DNA from: Nyssa sinensis
Taxonomy: Eukaryota > Streptophyta > Magnoliopsida > Cornales > Nyssaceae
Length of the DNA: 64,000 bases
NCBI GenBank assembly: GCA_008638375.1
Contig: CM018031.1
Span: forward strand, 13,074,062 to 13,138,061
Reading direction: 5' to 3'
Part shown: positions 1-12,685 of the stretch, piece after piece
How the letters are laid out: every line of letters starts with the position of its first letter
Position numbering within the stretch: position 1 is the first letter of the stretch
Notes under the pieces: model-generated
Told to the model about the DNA's origin: nothing
Seen by the model: only the letters and a program-made list of their open reading frames with translations
The model's database searches: none
Made by a program: the position numbers and the translations under genes

Positions 1-134
1 TTAAAATAATTAAATAAACAAAACAAAGAACAAGATTAAGAAAAAGGAAGAGGGAAGAGGGACTTCAGGAAAACAAACAAACCTAATAGAAAATACTAAC
101 ACTAAAGCCAAGTGTATAATGGATAAGAGTTTAC

Positions 135-3075
135 CACGTAAATAAGAATTCGAAGCAATCCCAGGGCACCGGCAAGCTGACAATCAGCCCACTGAACAAG
201 AAAAAGGAATAAGTGTGCGACCGGACTGTAAGACAGTCTCATCTGAAGGCATGCTCCATCATACTCCCTAGGGTAACCTAAAGCCCTGGATAACAAGGAA
301 AAAAATAATAGTTATGTTTAAGTCCAGGAGTAACAAGGGAAAAAAAAAAAAAAAGGGAAGCAGAACACAAGATTAACAGTACGCAGCAAAAGGTTATATA
401 ATTAGAATTATATAGAAGGCACACATCCAATCAACAAATGAGACTAATGATATTTTGCTTTTCCCTCTCAACATATAATGTTAAAGGTGAAAGCAAAAGA
501 ATTGAAACATTGCACAAGAAAAATGGAAGAGATGAAAAAATATGGAATTATAAATGTTATTTATTTTATTTTGTTACAAGAGGAAAGACCATTAAAAGGT
601 TAACATTTTTCACATTTGTACTTAAGAGTCTCATTCCTAATTGGCCTGAAGAAATTCTCACACTAGGTGGTGCAGTGTCATGCCTACAGCAATGATGGTG
701 GTATGATTTCAATGACAAAATCAATACAGTAACAAATTTGGATATAACCTTCATGTGGATATATTTATGATATATTTCTTCTCTCCCTCCCTCTCTCTTC
801 TCTTCTCTTCTTTCGGTGGATATGATTTCTTATCATGGCATAGAAGCAATTCTTTAGAGGCTCAATTTATCTTTCTAATCTTTCAACGATTTATAAGATC
901 ACTAAAAGATTTCACTGATTAACACAAATTATTAAAGTGATGAACCACACAAACATCAAGCGTTGATCCTTGTATAAGGGTGAAATTCTGATTCAATTCA
1001 CTTTGTGCCTACATGTTGTTAATGAGATTATTGTCCAGAGAGAGAGAGCCATCAGGCTAAAATTTATGGCTCTAGGTACAGTCAGTAACCCTTGCCCACC
1101 CCACCCCCCCAAACACATAAAAAAGGAAAAAATAACAGCATAAAAAGAAAAATAAAAAAGAGGAAAAAAGAAGTGTCATGTCTTTTGAGGTTTGACCAAT
1201 CTTAGAATAGAGGGATCTCTAGAAGTTTAGTGCACCACCAATTCACTTATTCACCAATGGCGTGATTTTAGTATATCTAAAGCCCAAGACTAGTTTTGAG
1301 CAGAAAGAAAACAGAAAATACTTAATCAGAGGTTACAATAAGTCTTATCCATGTCCTTCTATGTACGAAATGCAGTTAGTGTTCATGGCACATATCAAAA
1401 AATCCCTAGAGGATCATTAGAGATTAATGAAGGTAATGACATTTAAAAGTCTGGATTTTAGATGGTATGAATTAGGGAAAAAAAAACCTCTCACTCCACA
1501 TATTTGAGGAAATTAACCTTCACTTGCAATTTTCAAAATTGTGAATATGCACCGTAAAGTATTACCAAAAAGTGAATTTTAATATAAGAGCCCAGGTTCA
1601 GTCCAACCCTTCTAAATCCATGGTAGACAACCAATTACCCCAAAACTTTAACTATTAGGAAATGAGCTAACAATGTATATCAAGCTTCACAGCCTCCCCG
1701 AGTATATGACCCTATCTCGCACGTGAAGAGGTAGACAAACAAAGGACAGAGTGCAAATTTGTACAACAAACAAAATGAAAAAATAAATGCAAATACGGAG
1801 ATTTGGACCCAACACCTTCCAACTAAAGGTCTGACACCATGTTAGCCTACCAATTGCCCCCAAAACTTGTGCCCTTAGGGAATAGGTCCAACAATATAAA
1901 TTAAGCTCTCACAATCCATAGTCCAATCACTAACATAGAGATCAAAGAATTCTAAACATGTTTTGTAACACAAGGCTACTTTTTTGTGAAGTTCCTACCA
2001 TTTCTTTATGGTCAATAAAAACCACAAAAAAAGGATGTTATAAATTATTCCCTTTCTCAGACGCAAACAAACATCTACTCGATAAAGGCCACTGCCTATT
2101 TCTACCCACTAATGCAGATTTCTGGAAGCCTATATTGGACATATACTTAATCTTTAATAGTATTATTTGCACAAACATCTATCTTGAAAGCCACACACAC
2201 AGGCAGAGAGAGAGGGAGAGAGTAGATGTTATCTGATCAAGCTGGTACAAGATAAGTTTGATGGAAGGTGCAATAAGAACTTTATTCAAGGCAATTGTTC
2301 TTTTTTAGTAGAATCATGATTGCAAACAACAAACATTTTCTTATCAGAGTCCCAAGACTCCCAACATTATGTCATGAAAAATAATGTAGCTTTCGCACTA
2401 GAAAAAGATTCTTGAATACATGGTTGAATTATCTTAAGCCAACTAGAACCACAACATCAGTATCACAGCAGGCACTGTTTGGATTGGCATGTTGAAAATA
2501 TTTATCTCACTTTACAAAACTCAAAGCAAGACTTGCCCTGACCCTGAAGAGACAATTAAGCACATTTTAATATGCTATCCAAATAATGCAAAAACCTTCT
2601 CATATATATATATATATATATATATTGATAGGTACAAGAACTTTTTAATGGTTTAAGGTAGAAAAACTCTTTCATCACCTGACACTGTACATGACATAAA
2701 GCACACCCATAATAAACACACACTATATACAAAAACATTGGGTGGAAAATTAGGGAAGAAAGCTAAATCAATTAACAAAAATTACCACACGCGCGCAAGT
2801 ATTCATACTAAAAGGAATTCAACGCAGTATAATACTAATATAAAGAATTTCCACACCACGCCAATAAGTTTTTGCATAATTCTCAATACAAACATTAGGA
2901 AATTACAATAATAACGACTTCTAAATACTCAGGGTAAAATTAAATCAAACAGAGAGACAATCAAAGACGAAACGATTCTTAAAAATAGAGAGAGAGTATG
3001 TTACAGAGTATTGGCATGCTGAATATCTGCTTCGAGAGCTTTCAGAGAATCCTTGAACGACTTTCCCATGGCCAT
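135..3075 (-). CDS. AIRP2: AIRP2-like RING E3 ubiquitin ligase, N-terminal exons (runs off the left edge)
   Basis: Two spliced exons encode the N-terminus of the plant AIRP2 family, small C3HC4 RING E3 ligases linked in Arabidopsis to abscisic acid and drought responses. Exon 1 (3005-3075) begins MAMGKSFKDSLKALEADIQH and ends at a GT donor in phase 2. Exon 2 (135-285) follows an AG acceptor and continues with YPREYDGACLQMRLSYSP and LAGALGLLRILIY, the conserved start of this family. The join gives ANT-L-A-L-GYPREY with no frame break. The RING domain would lie left of base 1 and is not visible. Intron 1 (286-3004) is 2.7 kb and carries a small LTR element. The upstream region has a TA/TG microsatellite at about 3150-3180, probably in the 5' UTR. 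A second member of the family lies at the right end of the window on the same strand. Family assignment is firm; the exact orthologue is not. Confidence 0.88.
1621..1913 (-). mobile_element. Very small LTR retroelement (TRIM/SMART type), 293 bp, in RING gene intron 1
   Basis: Two direct repeats, 1621-1691 and 1840-1913, each read TG...CA on the minus strand and share the core GTTTTGGGG. They act as LTRs of 71-74 bp. Just inside the right-hand LTR the minus strand reads TGGTGTCAGACC, a variant of the initiator-Met tRNA primer site TGGTATCAGAGC. A purine-rich CGGGGAGGC sits just inside the other LTR, where a polypurine tract belongs. The flanks are identical 5-bp sequences, atcca at 1616-1620 and at 1914-1918. 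There is no coding capacity, so it must have been moved by another element's proteins. Confidence 0.82.
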
Positions 3076-6000
3076 GATTTTCTCAGAAACTAATTCCCAT
3101 CCAACAACAGAAATAAACAGGGAAAACCCCTACAAAATCTCCAACAATATATATATATATGTGTGTGTGTGTAGATATATACGCACACGAATTTTCCACT
3201 GATTTCGGTAGTAGTTTGGTCGCCCTAATTTGAAACAAACCATACACAATTCTTCTCGCACTGAACCGTTCAGCTTCTTAAAGGAGACGCAAGCAATTTC
3301 TCGACTGCGGTGAGGTCTGCCTTTTGGTTTTCAACTATTTTTTTAAATATTTTGATTACGGAATTATCCTCAGCACGCGCTAGAAACAATAGTTAACTAG
3401 TAATGAGTTCATGATTGTGATCGGGCATGACCGCTTTCAATCAAGCTTCTGTACGCCCATCCAATAACAACAAGCCATATGGAGATTTGTACGCTAAAAG
3501 GAGCTCGGTGTCATGATCGGCAACACGTTATTGGTGGAAGAAAGTGGTTGTAGTGAGGAAGCGAGTGGGACAAAAGTCAAAAAACCGGCTGGCGCCGCCC
3601 CATGATGGACCGTGGTTTTGCGTATTGAGGTGGGCCCATGGATGAAAGGGCAGTATTATCCACTTGTTTTAATGTTATCCATTTGATGGTTTTGACAAAT
3701 GGGGATATCAAGTAATTATTAGGCATCATATAGTAGTTTGCAAATTTTGAAAATAATGATACATTTTTCAAATTTATATTTCAAATGATATGATATTAAT
3801 GTGATCATGTAACATTAATTATTAAAAAATAATATTAATAATAAAATAGCATTTTTTTTTATAATCATACAAATTAGATTTAGGCGTATAACATAAATGA
3901 TATATTGATAATATTTTAATTCAAAATATATGATATATGTCTAAATTTGATTACATGATTTTTTTTTATTACATACTATTTAATCACCGAATGTTTTTTT
4001 TTTTTTTTGTTAATTACATGATTTAAAGTAATGATAATAACACAGTGAGAAATTAATGTTGCTTTATTTAGGATAACAATTTGAAAAGTGTAGTACTACT
4101 CATGTTTGAAATAAAAATTTACGAGACAAGTTGACCTATCAAAAATGAAAAGATTCATCTCTCTCGTACATACAACTTCGGTTCAACTAGCTACATACAC
4201 ACAATTATTAGAATTTTTTCCTTCCCACATCGCTTGTATAAAAAAAAATTACGAGAATTGAGATTCTATTCAAATGGCCTTAGTGTATATTTTCTACATA
4301 AATGACAGTGAGTTCGATACTTTTTCTTGCATTGTTTTATCAAAAGAAAAATAATAATAATAATTTGGGAAAGAAAAATTCAAGATTGGAAATTTAGAGT
4401 GAGAAAACCAAAAACATGTTGAGGAAATCTTGAGATATGGGTAATCACTTCGTAATTATTTTTAATAATTTAATTATTGTGAGACATTTTCAAGAGTTAA
4501 TTATAATATTTGATGAATCTAAAATTGATTTTGAAAATATACAATAGAGTTGTTAAAATTTTGATATATTTGGAAATGATTTGATTCAAAGTGAAACCAA
4601 AGAATTGTTTGAAATAAATATGTTTAACGGATACATGTTACCTGCTTCTTCTTTTTGTTGTTGTAATGCTTAGAGCTGACAAAAAAACCTAAATCAAATC
4701 TCAAGAATTGTTTTGATTTGAAGTTAACATTTAAAACCAGATTTTGAAGTCATAGTCCAACAAAAGTGGTTTAGGTAGGTCCTAATGCGTAAAACGTAAA
4801 TTTTACTTAAAAACAGAGAGACCCATTGAGCTCTTCTTTGTAAAACGTAAATATTGGTCAAAAATGTAAAAATGAAAAATAAAAATAAAATAAAAGTGAT
4901 AGTTTGGTGATTTAAAAAAAAAAATTGACCAAAAGAGGGTGTTTGAAATTTATCAACTAAAGAAGAGGAAGTTAATATAATTTTTAAAAAAAATCAGTAT
5001 AATTTTAAAAAATTTAAAAAAGTCAGTATAATTTATCTTAAAAAATTCAATACAACTCTTCCGAAAAAGAAAAAATTTACACTAATCCCTCAAAAAGTTT
5101 ACAAACGCAAAAACATTTTTTTCTCACAAAATTAATGTTAAAATCCAACTTGCCCGATAATAAAGAGGGAAAAAAAAGTCGGTGGTTAGGTAATACTATG
5201 AAAAAATTCGACACTCATATGTATCAAATTTTGACATATGATATAACTAAACATGAATTTTTAAATATTATCTTACCGATGTACTTTTTTATTGCATGCC
5301 CTGCTTGCTACTACTTTACTACTGAACTTTTTCATGTATGCTATGTTCAATGCTCACACTGTCACTCATGCACCTTATACCATGGGCATCATTTGAATGG
5401 CGGGAGAAGATGATTAAATATAACAACTCTTATGTTCGGTGCTTTCAATAGATTTGAAAAACTATCTTATGAATTATTTATACCTTACATGTGTGTATAT
5501 ATATATAATCTATACAAGGGATTTGTGTAGTTCAAGAGATATTCTTTCATAAATTCGATATACCATATAGCTTTGTGTCATTTCAATTATATTTTATCAT
5601 ATATATACTATGTCTCACTAATAAGATGGATCATACACCATATGACAGAATATTATTTAAAATGCTCATTGTCATATTACTGTAGCAACCATTCAAAAAT
5701 TTTGCGTAGTTCAAACACGAGGTTAGCCTTCTTTACTCAATAGTTTTTAGAAAGTCATAGTTCCCAAACTAATGCAATCCACAGCTATAAGATGATAAAC
5801 GCCCAACACACAACAATGCGCAGAGAGATGACTGCAACGGCCAATTAACTGGAAGTAAGCACAGTGATCCAATCCATGGACATGCAGCACATATAGCAAT
5901 AAATGTTTCATCAGTAATCAGGAGGATTGAATGTAAAATCGCCTTCTGCTAGAAAATAGGAATGTGAAGCTAGAGTTTACAGATGAAGAAAAATATATTT

Positions 6001-6601
6001 GAAAGCGTGACAGTGGCACAAACACCTGGGATCAAAGAGGGAGAAAAAAAAAGTCAAACAACCCAATTGATAATATATATCTGATAACAACCCAAGTTAG
6101 TTCTGCTATCAAGCAAATTATTGGCAGATTAATGGCGAGACAGTCAACTAGCCAATCCTCCTGAAGCCATGGTTGTTTAGTGTTTATGCAAATGAAGTGG
6201 AATATCAAAGGTTCTATAGTTGGTCGAGAGGAGAAGAAAGAGAACCAAGTTAGCAAGTAGTCAACTACGTACTCGTTTGGATGGGTGATGAAAATGTATG
6301 ATTTAAAAAATCTCTATTAACAATTTAATTAAAATGTTCATTTTGAATTTGCTATAATCTTAAAAAGTACAGTTAATAAACTGAATAAAATACTATTAAT
6401 ATTTTAAAGCAATTATTTTGAATTTTAAAACGTCTGTTTTAAAACGTTTTAAAATTCATTAAAATGAACCAAACACACACTACACCGCTTTTGCTGTCTA
6501 TTTTATTGCTTGTTTCGTTTTGTTTGTGGTCAGGTCTGCACATAGAGAAGCAAGGCCCCTCAAATATGCCGCACAAGAGGCCATGGATTACGCTGTTCAA
6601 G

Positions 6602-6650
<49 letters not shown>

Positions 6651-7953
6651 AATAAAACAGCATCGGAGTCAAATCTGGAAGATAAAACACCCAAAACAAG
6701 CCATTGAATAAAACCACGGCAATGCTTTTTGCTTGTTAATTAATATGAAGTTTGGGCAACGGAATCATTGAACAAATTCAACACCAACCTTACAAATTAT
6801 CCAACTCTGACTTTATTCTCCTTTCAAACAAATTCACAAAAAATATCAAACTCCACCTGTACTATAACTAAATTTTACAAAATTCAACACAAGTTGGTTG
6901 AATCAAATAACCCTTCTGCAATTTCTTTTTTTTCCTTTTGGTTTTCATTACTTCATGAATTTCTTTTTTATTAGTGATATGACCAAAAGTAAAATCGCCG
7001 ATAAAATCAAGACATGTGGGGCTAAGGGGATACACCACCCTAGCCGTTGCTTTGAGACTAATAAGTCATAGATGTCCATAAGTCTGTGTGACAAATCTCA
7101 AGTTCAATTTGGTACCCTCATGAAGGGTTATTTTCCGGAGCTGGCCGTCCGACAACCGAGCTCGGAGCATGACCAAGCTCAGTCTTAACCGAGCAAGCTT
7201 ATTGACATAACTATTACTTCAAATCTGGAGTTTATGATTATAGATTCCAACAGAGAATTGTTACTTTGAACTTACCTGATTATTATAAAAACTCTATGAT
7301 TTGCTTCACAAGAAATTCTCTCAAGAATGCAATCAATTTGCTATATAACGGAAGCAAGCAGTGGGTTTATTATAAAAATATGAAAAAAAATTTGGGAGAG
7401 GAAAATCTTAATATTTTAAATTTACTATAGAATATAGGGATAAAAAATCAATTTTCAAAATTTTGAAGTGGCCATAGCCTTCTCTAGAATAACTGTTGGA
7501 CCGCCATTGGAAGCAAATTCTTGCATTCAATTCTTGGCAATCTTATTGCTTTCTCTTGTCTAACTTGATCGTCAAAGTGGGAGTGACGATCACCGGAACT
7601 TCTCTAATAACCTTTTTACTTCTTTGCAAGAATCTTACAACCATCCTAATAGTTGATCAAAATCAATTTTTACCATAACAATTAGTTTTGTTGATGCATT
7701 CCTATTGAGAATGAAGAAGAATAGAGATCTTCTTTTTAACATGAAACATTTGGACTTTATTTTTCATTTCATACTTAACCTAAGCTAAGTATACTTCTAT
7801 CAGTAAGCAACCCATTATTTTTCCGACCTACATGCATACTCTATCAATCTAAAGTTTTTCCAAAGAAAGTTGCAATAAAAATGCATTTTAATTTTCAAAT
7901 GAATGACGTAGAAATAGAAGTACAAAGATAGATACTCAGTACTTAGTAACTGT
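3076..7953. other. Intergenic: RING gene promoter side and AT-rich repeats, no supported gene
   Basis: From 3076 to about 3600 is the upstream region of the left RING gene. Beyond it the sequence is very AT-rich. A short stretch at 4255-4345 resembles tRNA-derived SINE-like repeats seen again at 9490-9590 and 33268-33357. About 6266-6480 begins and ends with cgtttgg / ccaaacac-like sequence and may be an old inverted-repeat element. A long (AT)n tract fills 6603-6648. Open frames here have no recognisable domains or family resemblance. Confidence 0.5.
6603..6648. repeat. (AT)n microsatellite
   Basis: About 23 uninterrupted TA dinucleotides. Similar but shorter tracts lie at 19391-19415, 27987-28018, 44397-44420 and 53756-53774. 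They have no evident role and are likely polymorphic. Confidence 0.95.
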
Positions 7954-10441
7954 TTAAGAAGATCGTCCACCATAACTACGTCCACCAAAGCGCCTCTGCC
8001 TTCGCTGAAATGAACTCAAGGCCTCTATAAATCCAGCTTCTCCAAAATCAGGAAAGAGTGCATTTACAAAATGCAGTTCAGTGTAAGCCAGCTGCCACAA
8101 CATGAAGTTGCTGACTCTAATTTCGCCGCTCGTTCGTATAAGCAAATCAGGGTGGGGGAACTCAGCAACAGTTTGTTTGGAGTTGTTGTTCAATCAAGCT
8201 CTCATCAATGTCTTCCGGTAGAATAAGACCATCCTTCACTTTGCAAGCAATGCTTTTGCAGGCTTGCTTTATGTCATATCGTCCACTGTAGTTTAGTGCT
8301 ATGATAAGATGGAGGCGCGAGTTGGCCTTTGTGGCTTCCTCTGATTTGGCTATCAGCTTCTGCAGAGACTTGGGGAGCTTCGGCACGTCCCCGATCATGG
8401 TTACTCGAATGCCCATCCTGTCAAAATAAAATAATAATAATAAACAGTTGTGATTTGCCCAAGTAAAATGATGTTCTTAATGGAATCGTTTAATCAATTT
8501 ATCACATGCCTGATGCTCCTCTCCAGATCTGATTTGATCACCTCTTCAAACAAGTTCATCAAAAAGTCGACCTCCTCTGCATGCGGCACATCATAAACTA
8601 CTCGTTTACAAAGTTTGTGGATTTTAAACTAATCCATCACTCAAATATCAAACTAATGATAGCAAGATATAAAGAAAATGACAGTTATAAGTGTGTTATA
8701 TACGTAAATAGATTTATATATGCATAAAATATTTTAAGTATTTCTATATACAGTTAAGCACCTTTATGGGTTTCCATGACACAAACAATTCATTGAGACT
8801 TAAAGACAATTATCATTTCATAACTAGATGTTTTATTATGGAGATTTGAATTTTCAGCCTTTGAAACAATAAGCCTTGTAAGGTTTTTTTTTTTGTTTGG
8901 TTTAAAAGAATAAAAAAGTGAAAAAATGAAACTATTTCTCAAAAATTACGGAGGAATACTAAAAAATTCTTAAAATAAAATTTTCAATCCAACAAGATTA
9001 TGATACTTTTTTGACCATTTAAAAGATCCAAACAAAAAATTCTAATTGGATGATTTTATCTTAATTTTGTTAGAAAATATAATTATTATTTTTAGTTGGC
9101 TTATTAAAATTATTCATTAAATATAAAATAAATATCAATTGAAACAAATACAATCATATATAGGTGTAAATGTGTATATATATACACGTATACGTGTACA
9201 TATATGCACACATATAAGTTTATATAAATATCTATATGTATATGTATGTATTTGTCCGTGTATAGATATTTATAGTTGCAAATATTATATTAGAATTTGT
9301 TAATTAAGTTATGAATATGTATGGGTGCAAAAAAAAGTTTATGTAAAAGTAAATTTACTTTATGAAATAAATTAAACGCTAATTTTATTTTTTGATTATT
9401 TGGAAAAATGTTAAAGGTGGCCACCAACATGACTATTTTTTCGGGTAAGTCCACTAGCTTGATTAATTAAAATTCGTATATATAATATTATGTTAGGATC
9501 GAGATCTTATTCAAGTGAGGTGAGGGTTCATTTTTTATTCAATTAGTGTGAGTTTAATTACCTCTCTTCATTAATATTGCATCAAAAAAAAAATTTGTCA
9601 TCACTCATTAGTACCAATTTTTTCAAAAAATAAAAATCAAAGTGAAAAATAATAAGGGGTGAGACTTATTGGTGAGTCCCATATGGGACATAAAACATTA
9701 GTTTTTTAATAAAAAAAAAAATAATATTTAGCTCCAAACTCAGTAGAAAAAACTTGTTCATACTCGAATACGTGTCTTAATCACAATCTGTCACATATGT
9801 ATTGCACATATATTTTTTAATTTTATTTATTTTTTATTTTTTAGTTAAAACTATATAGTCACATAATATACATGTGAATGCATGCGTAGCATATTAAGAT
9901 TGTGAAACGAACCTAAGTAAAAGTAAATTCCTCCTACTTAGTTTAGAATTAAACAATATCCAACAAAAAAAAACACATCACCAACTTTGGGCCGAATCCA
10001 ATTTTCTGAAGAAAATGCGTAGACTGTGAGAACTTTAATCCCCCATCTGCAACAGCACTCTGTGAGTTCTCTCATTCTCTGTCCACCGGCCCTATGACCA
10101 TGTTCCATCGGCAAACCTTTCTGTCGTGCCCACCTCCTATTACCATCCATGATCACAGCCACATGTTTCGGCATTAGTTGTAGTTGGAGACCTGCTGGCA
10201 ATCGCTCCTCTTCTTGCAATAAATCTTCGGTGCCAACCACTACTCCCTTTTCTTCACCGTCTTCAATGGCTGCATTCGCAAAAACCTTGCGAAATTTGGA
10301 AAGAGAAATCGAAAGATACACATTCAACTCATTTCTTTCTGTTGGAATCCGATCGAATGGAATCAAAGAGAAGGCTTTGTATTTGGAAGAGGAAAGGCCT
10401 TTGTTGATCAAAGGAGGATTTGGGAATCGCAAGGATAACAT
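7954..10441 (-). CDS. CPT: cis-Prenyltransferase (dehydrodolichyl diphosphate synthase family), frameshifted in exon 3
   Basis: The family condenses isopentenyl diphosphate onto an allylic primer to make cis-polyprenyl diphosphates for dolichol or plastid polyprenols. Exon 1 (9982-10441) encodes about 90 residues of Ser/Arg-containing leader, possibly a transit peptide, then [19 protein letters not shown] with the catalytic Asp near residue 99, then [11 protein letters not shown]. Exon 2 (8510-8576) encodes [20 protein letters not shown]. Exon 3 (7954-8417) encodes [20 protein letters not shown], then after a frame change [20 protein letters not shown] and a basic tail ending RSYGGRSS. Intron 2 uses a GC donor. 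Near 8167 one extra T causes an early TGA at 8162-8164. As written the protein is about 260 residues and lacks the conserved DLLIRTSGE region; without that base it would be 329. Both sides of the break are well conserved, so the damage is recent or is an assembly error. Confidence 0.85.
9858..9965. repeat. Dispersed repeat, copy 1 (partner at 20630-20737)
   Basis: About 105 bp matches 20630-20737 at moderate identity. Shared blocks include gcatgngt, taagattgt, and a final aanaatgtcc / aacaatatcc followed by an A- or T-rich stretch. It lies inside intron 1 of the cis-prenyltransferase gene, next to exon 1. It could be the end of a retroelement; its class is unknown. Confidence 0.55.
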
Positions 10442-11983
10442 TTTGGTTTACAGATCACCCACTTCCGATTCGATCTATTGGCAATTTACCTTTGCCCGCC
10501 ACGCTTGAATTTAAGGGCATTGAATTAACAAAAACGACGTCGCATCAAATTTAGACTTCCTTGACCAGAATGTAGCTTGCTTCCATTTTACACAATTGCA
10601 GGCCCTCCTCATGTGACATTAAATTTGGGTCAGTGCAATGAGACTACAAAATATGGAAATGCGATACCTTTGACGAGACTAAATTTTAAGCAACTGATGT
10701 CTACAAAGCTGTCGGGGTTTGCCGTTACTCAACATGTTTTTGGAGTTTGCTCCATCAAAATTGTTTTTCCACGGTTTGAGGAGCCAAGTCAGAGTTCGTG
10801 TCCTATATCGTGTACACACACATCTAGGATAGAATTGTTTTTTTTTTCTTGTGGTAAGTAGGATAGAATTGTTACCCCTCTCTCGTTGTACTAAAAAGAG
10901 AGGGGGGGGAATGCTATATTTTTTAAATTTTTATTTCAAATAATATGGTAATGATGTGTCATTATATTACTGTGACACATTAATTACATGATTTTATATA
11001 TTGTCAATATTACAGTATCACATTATTTAGAATGTAAAATTTGGAATACATATTTGGAAAACATTACATTTTCCTTTAAAAGATCATAGTTTCATTGTAC
11101 ATTTAAGTGTTGGACCTCCGGTCTCTCTCTCTCTCTCTCTCACACACACACGCGTTATATGCTCGTACATAAAAATAATGAATTGGACGTACGATATACT
11201 AAAGAGAATGAATAAGCAGGTGATGGCCTAGGTCACTATCTGCTTCGCATTATTTCAGTAAATATTTTAAGAGGTAAATTATAGTATTTCAATATCACAT
11301 TTATTGATCCATGCATGAACGAGTTGAGCAGCGAGTACTTCAAGCTTATAACTCGTTAAAATTAATGAGTTGCAAATTATAATCAAGCCCTGAACAATTT
11401 CAACCAAGCCGATCATCACGAGTGAGCCCAATAAGCTTAATACATTTATTATAATATTAGGATAATTATTAAATCAAGTTTGCACTACTTGTTAAGTGTT
11501 TTTTCCTTTTAACTTATGATAGTCAACCAAAATTATTAGTATGAGGAGCTTTCGTGCACGCAGTCTTGAGTGTCATCTGCCAACACTTTCGTATATCTAA
11601 GCTCTCTCTGTATGAGCAAAGGCCAAATGAAGGTGGTTTCTGATTCTTGAATCTCGTGGTGATTTTTTTTATTCATTTAACCAACTTATTTGTGCCACAT
11701 TTTACAATTACGTATATATAGATATATGTATGTATGTATATAATATGATGTTTTTAAATTTATTGGCTGAAATTTTGTCAAACGAGCTATCTTGCATTTG
11801 ACTTTCGTTTGGCAATTAACGCCACAGAACATGGGAGTTACTTAAGTTTCAAAACTGGTATTAGTTAGAAGAATGTTGTGAGAATTACGCAAGCCCTCAC
11901 ATGGGAATCACCTCCATATTGCATATACAGGCTCATATCCATATTTAATGCCATCTCTGTATTTATCTATTTATGCTTTCAAA
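10442..11983. other. Intergenic, no supported gene
   Basis: This covers the upstream region of the cis-prenyltransferase gene and AT-rich sequence. About 10910-11080 is a weak inverted repeat around gtgtcattatattactgtgacac, which looks like a MITE remnant. CT and CA microsatellites occupy about 11120-11152. An open frame at 10577-10861 (+) has no recognisable family and is not called. Confidence 0.45.
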
Positions 11984-12500
11984 CATAGTTATCAGAATTA
12001 GATCAAATCGGTCAGTTCAACCAATTGAACCTAAAATAGGACATTAAACCGATTTGGTTCGATTAATATATCGATTTTGCCAAGGAACCGGAAAAAATCG
12101 GTTGAACCGTCCAGTTTTTAAAAAACCAAGTGAACCAGCCAATTTTTTTAAAAAACTGGTTGAACCACCTTTTGTCTTTTTATCACTTATAACTTTTTTT
12201 CTCACAAAACTTTTTATATTTGATGATTAAATGATGAAATTTGGTATAAAATAAGATATTGTTACATGTATTTTTTTTATATATAAAATATATTAAAATT
12301 ACATATTAAAATAATTTTAATGATTATGCTTATATTTTATTATTTATCACTAAATAAAAAAATATATATTTTTCTTGTGATTTTCTTAATTTTTAATATA
12401 TATATATTTTTAATATATTAATTATAAAATCAGTTGAACCAATTAACTATAAATCGATCCCTTCACCGACTCATTATCCAATCCCATTTTGATAACTATG
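11984..12500. mobile_element. hAT-like non-autonomous element (MITE), 517 bp
   Basis: The ends are inverted: catagttatcagaat at the left and attttgataactatg at the right, complementary with one mismatch. Subterminal GGTTGAACC / GGTTCAACC motifs are repeated in both orientations, as in hAT elements. The flanking 8-mers ctttcaaa and ctgtcgaa agree at 6 of 8 positions, compatible with an aged 8-bp target duplication. There is no transposase. Confidence 0.65.
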
Positions 12501-12585
12501 CTGTCGAAAAAAATTGTTATTAGTTCCATGATAATGGCTCCCATTCCATCCTTTGGGAACAAGATGTACATTGAAGTATGAATAT

Positions 12586-12685
12586 NNNNNNNNNNNNNNN
12601 NNNNNNNNNNNNNNNNNNNNNNNNNNNNNNNNNNNNNNNNNNNNNNNNNNNNNNNNNNNNNNNNNNNNNNNNNNNNNNNNNNNNN
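12586..12685. other. Assembly gap (100 N)
   Basis: Exactly 100 undetermined bases, the usual placeholder for a scaffold gap of unknown size. Distance across it is not reliable. Confidence 0.99.

Noticed and set aside
10149..10508. 119-codon open frame on plus
   Set aside because: It is the antisense shadow of cis-prenyltransferase exon 1 and shows no family resemblance.
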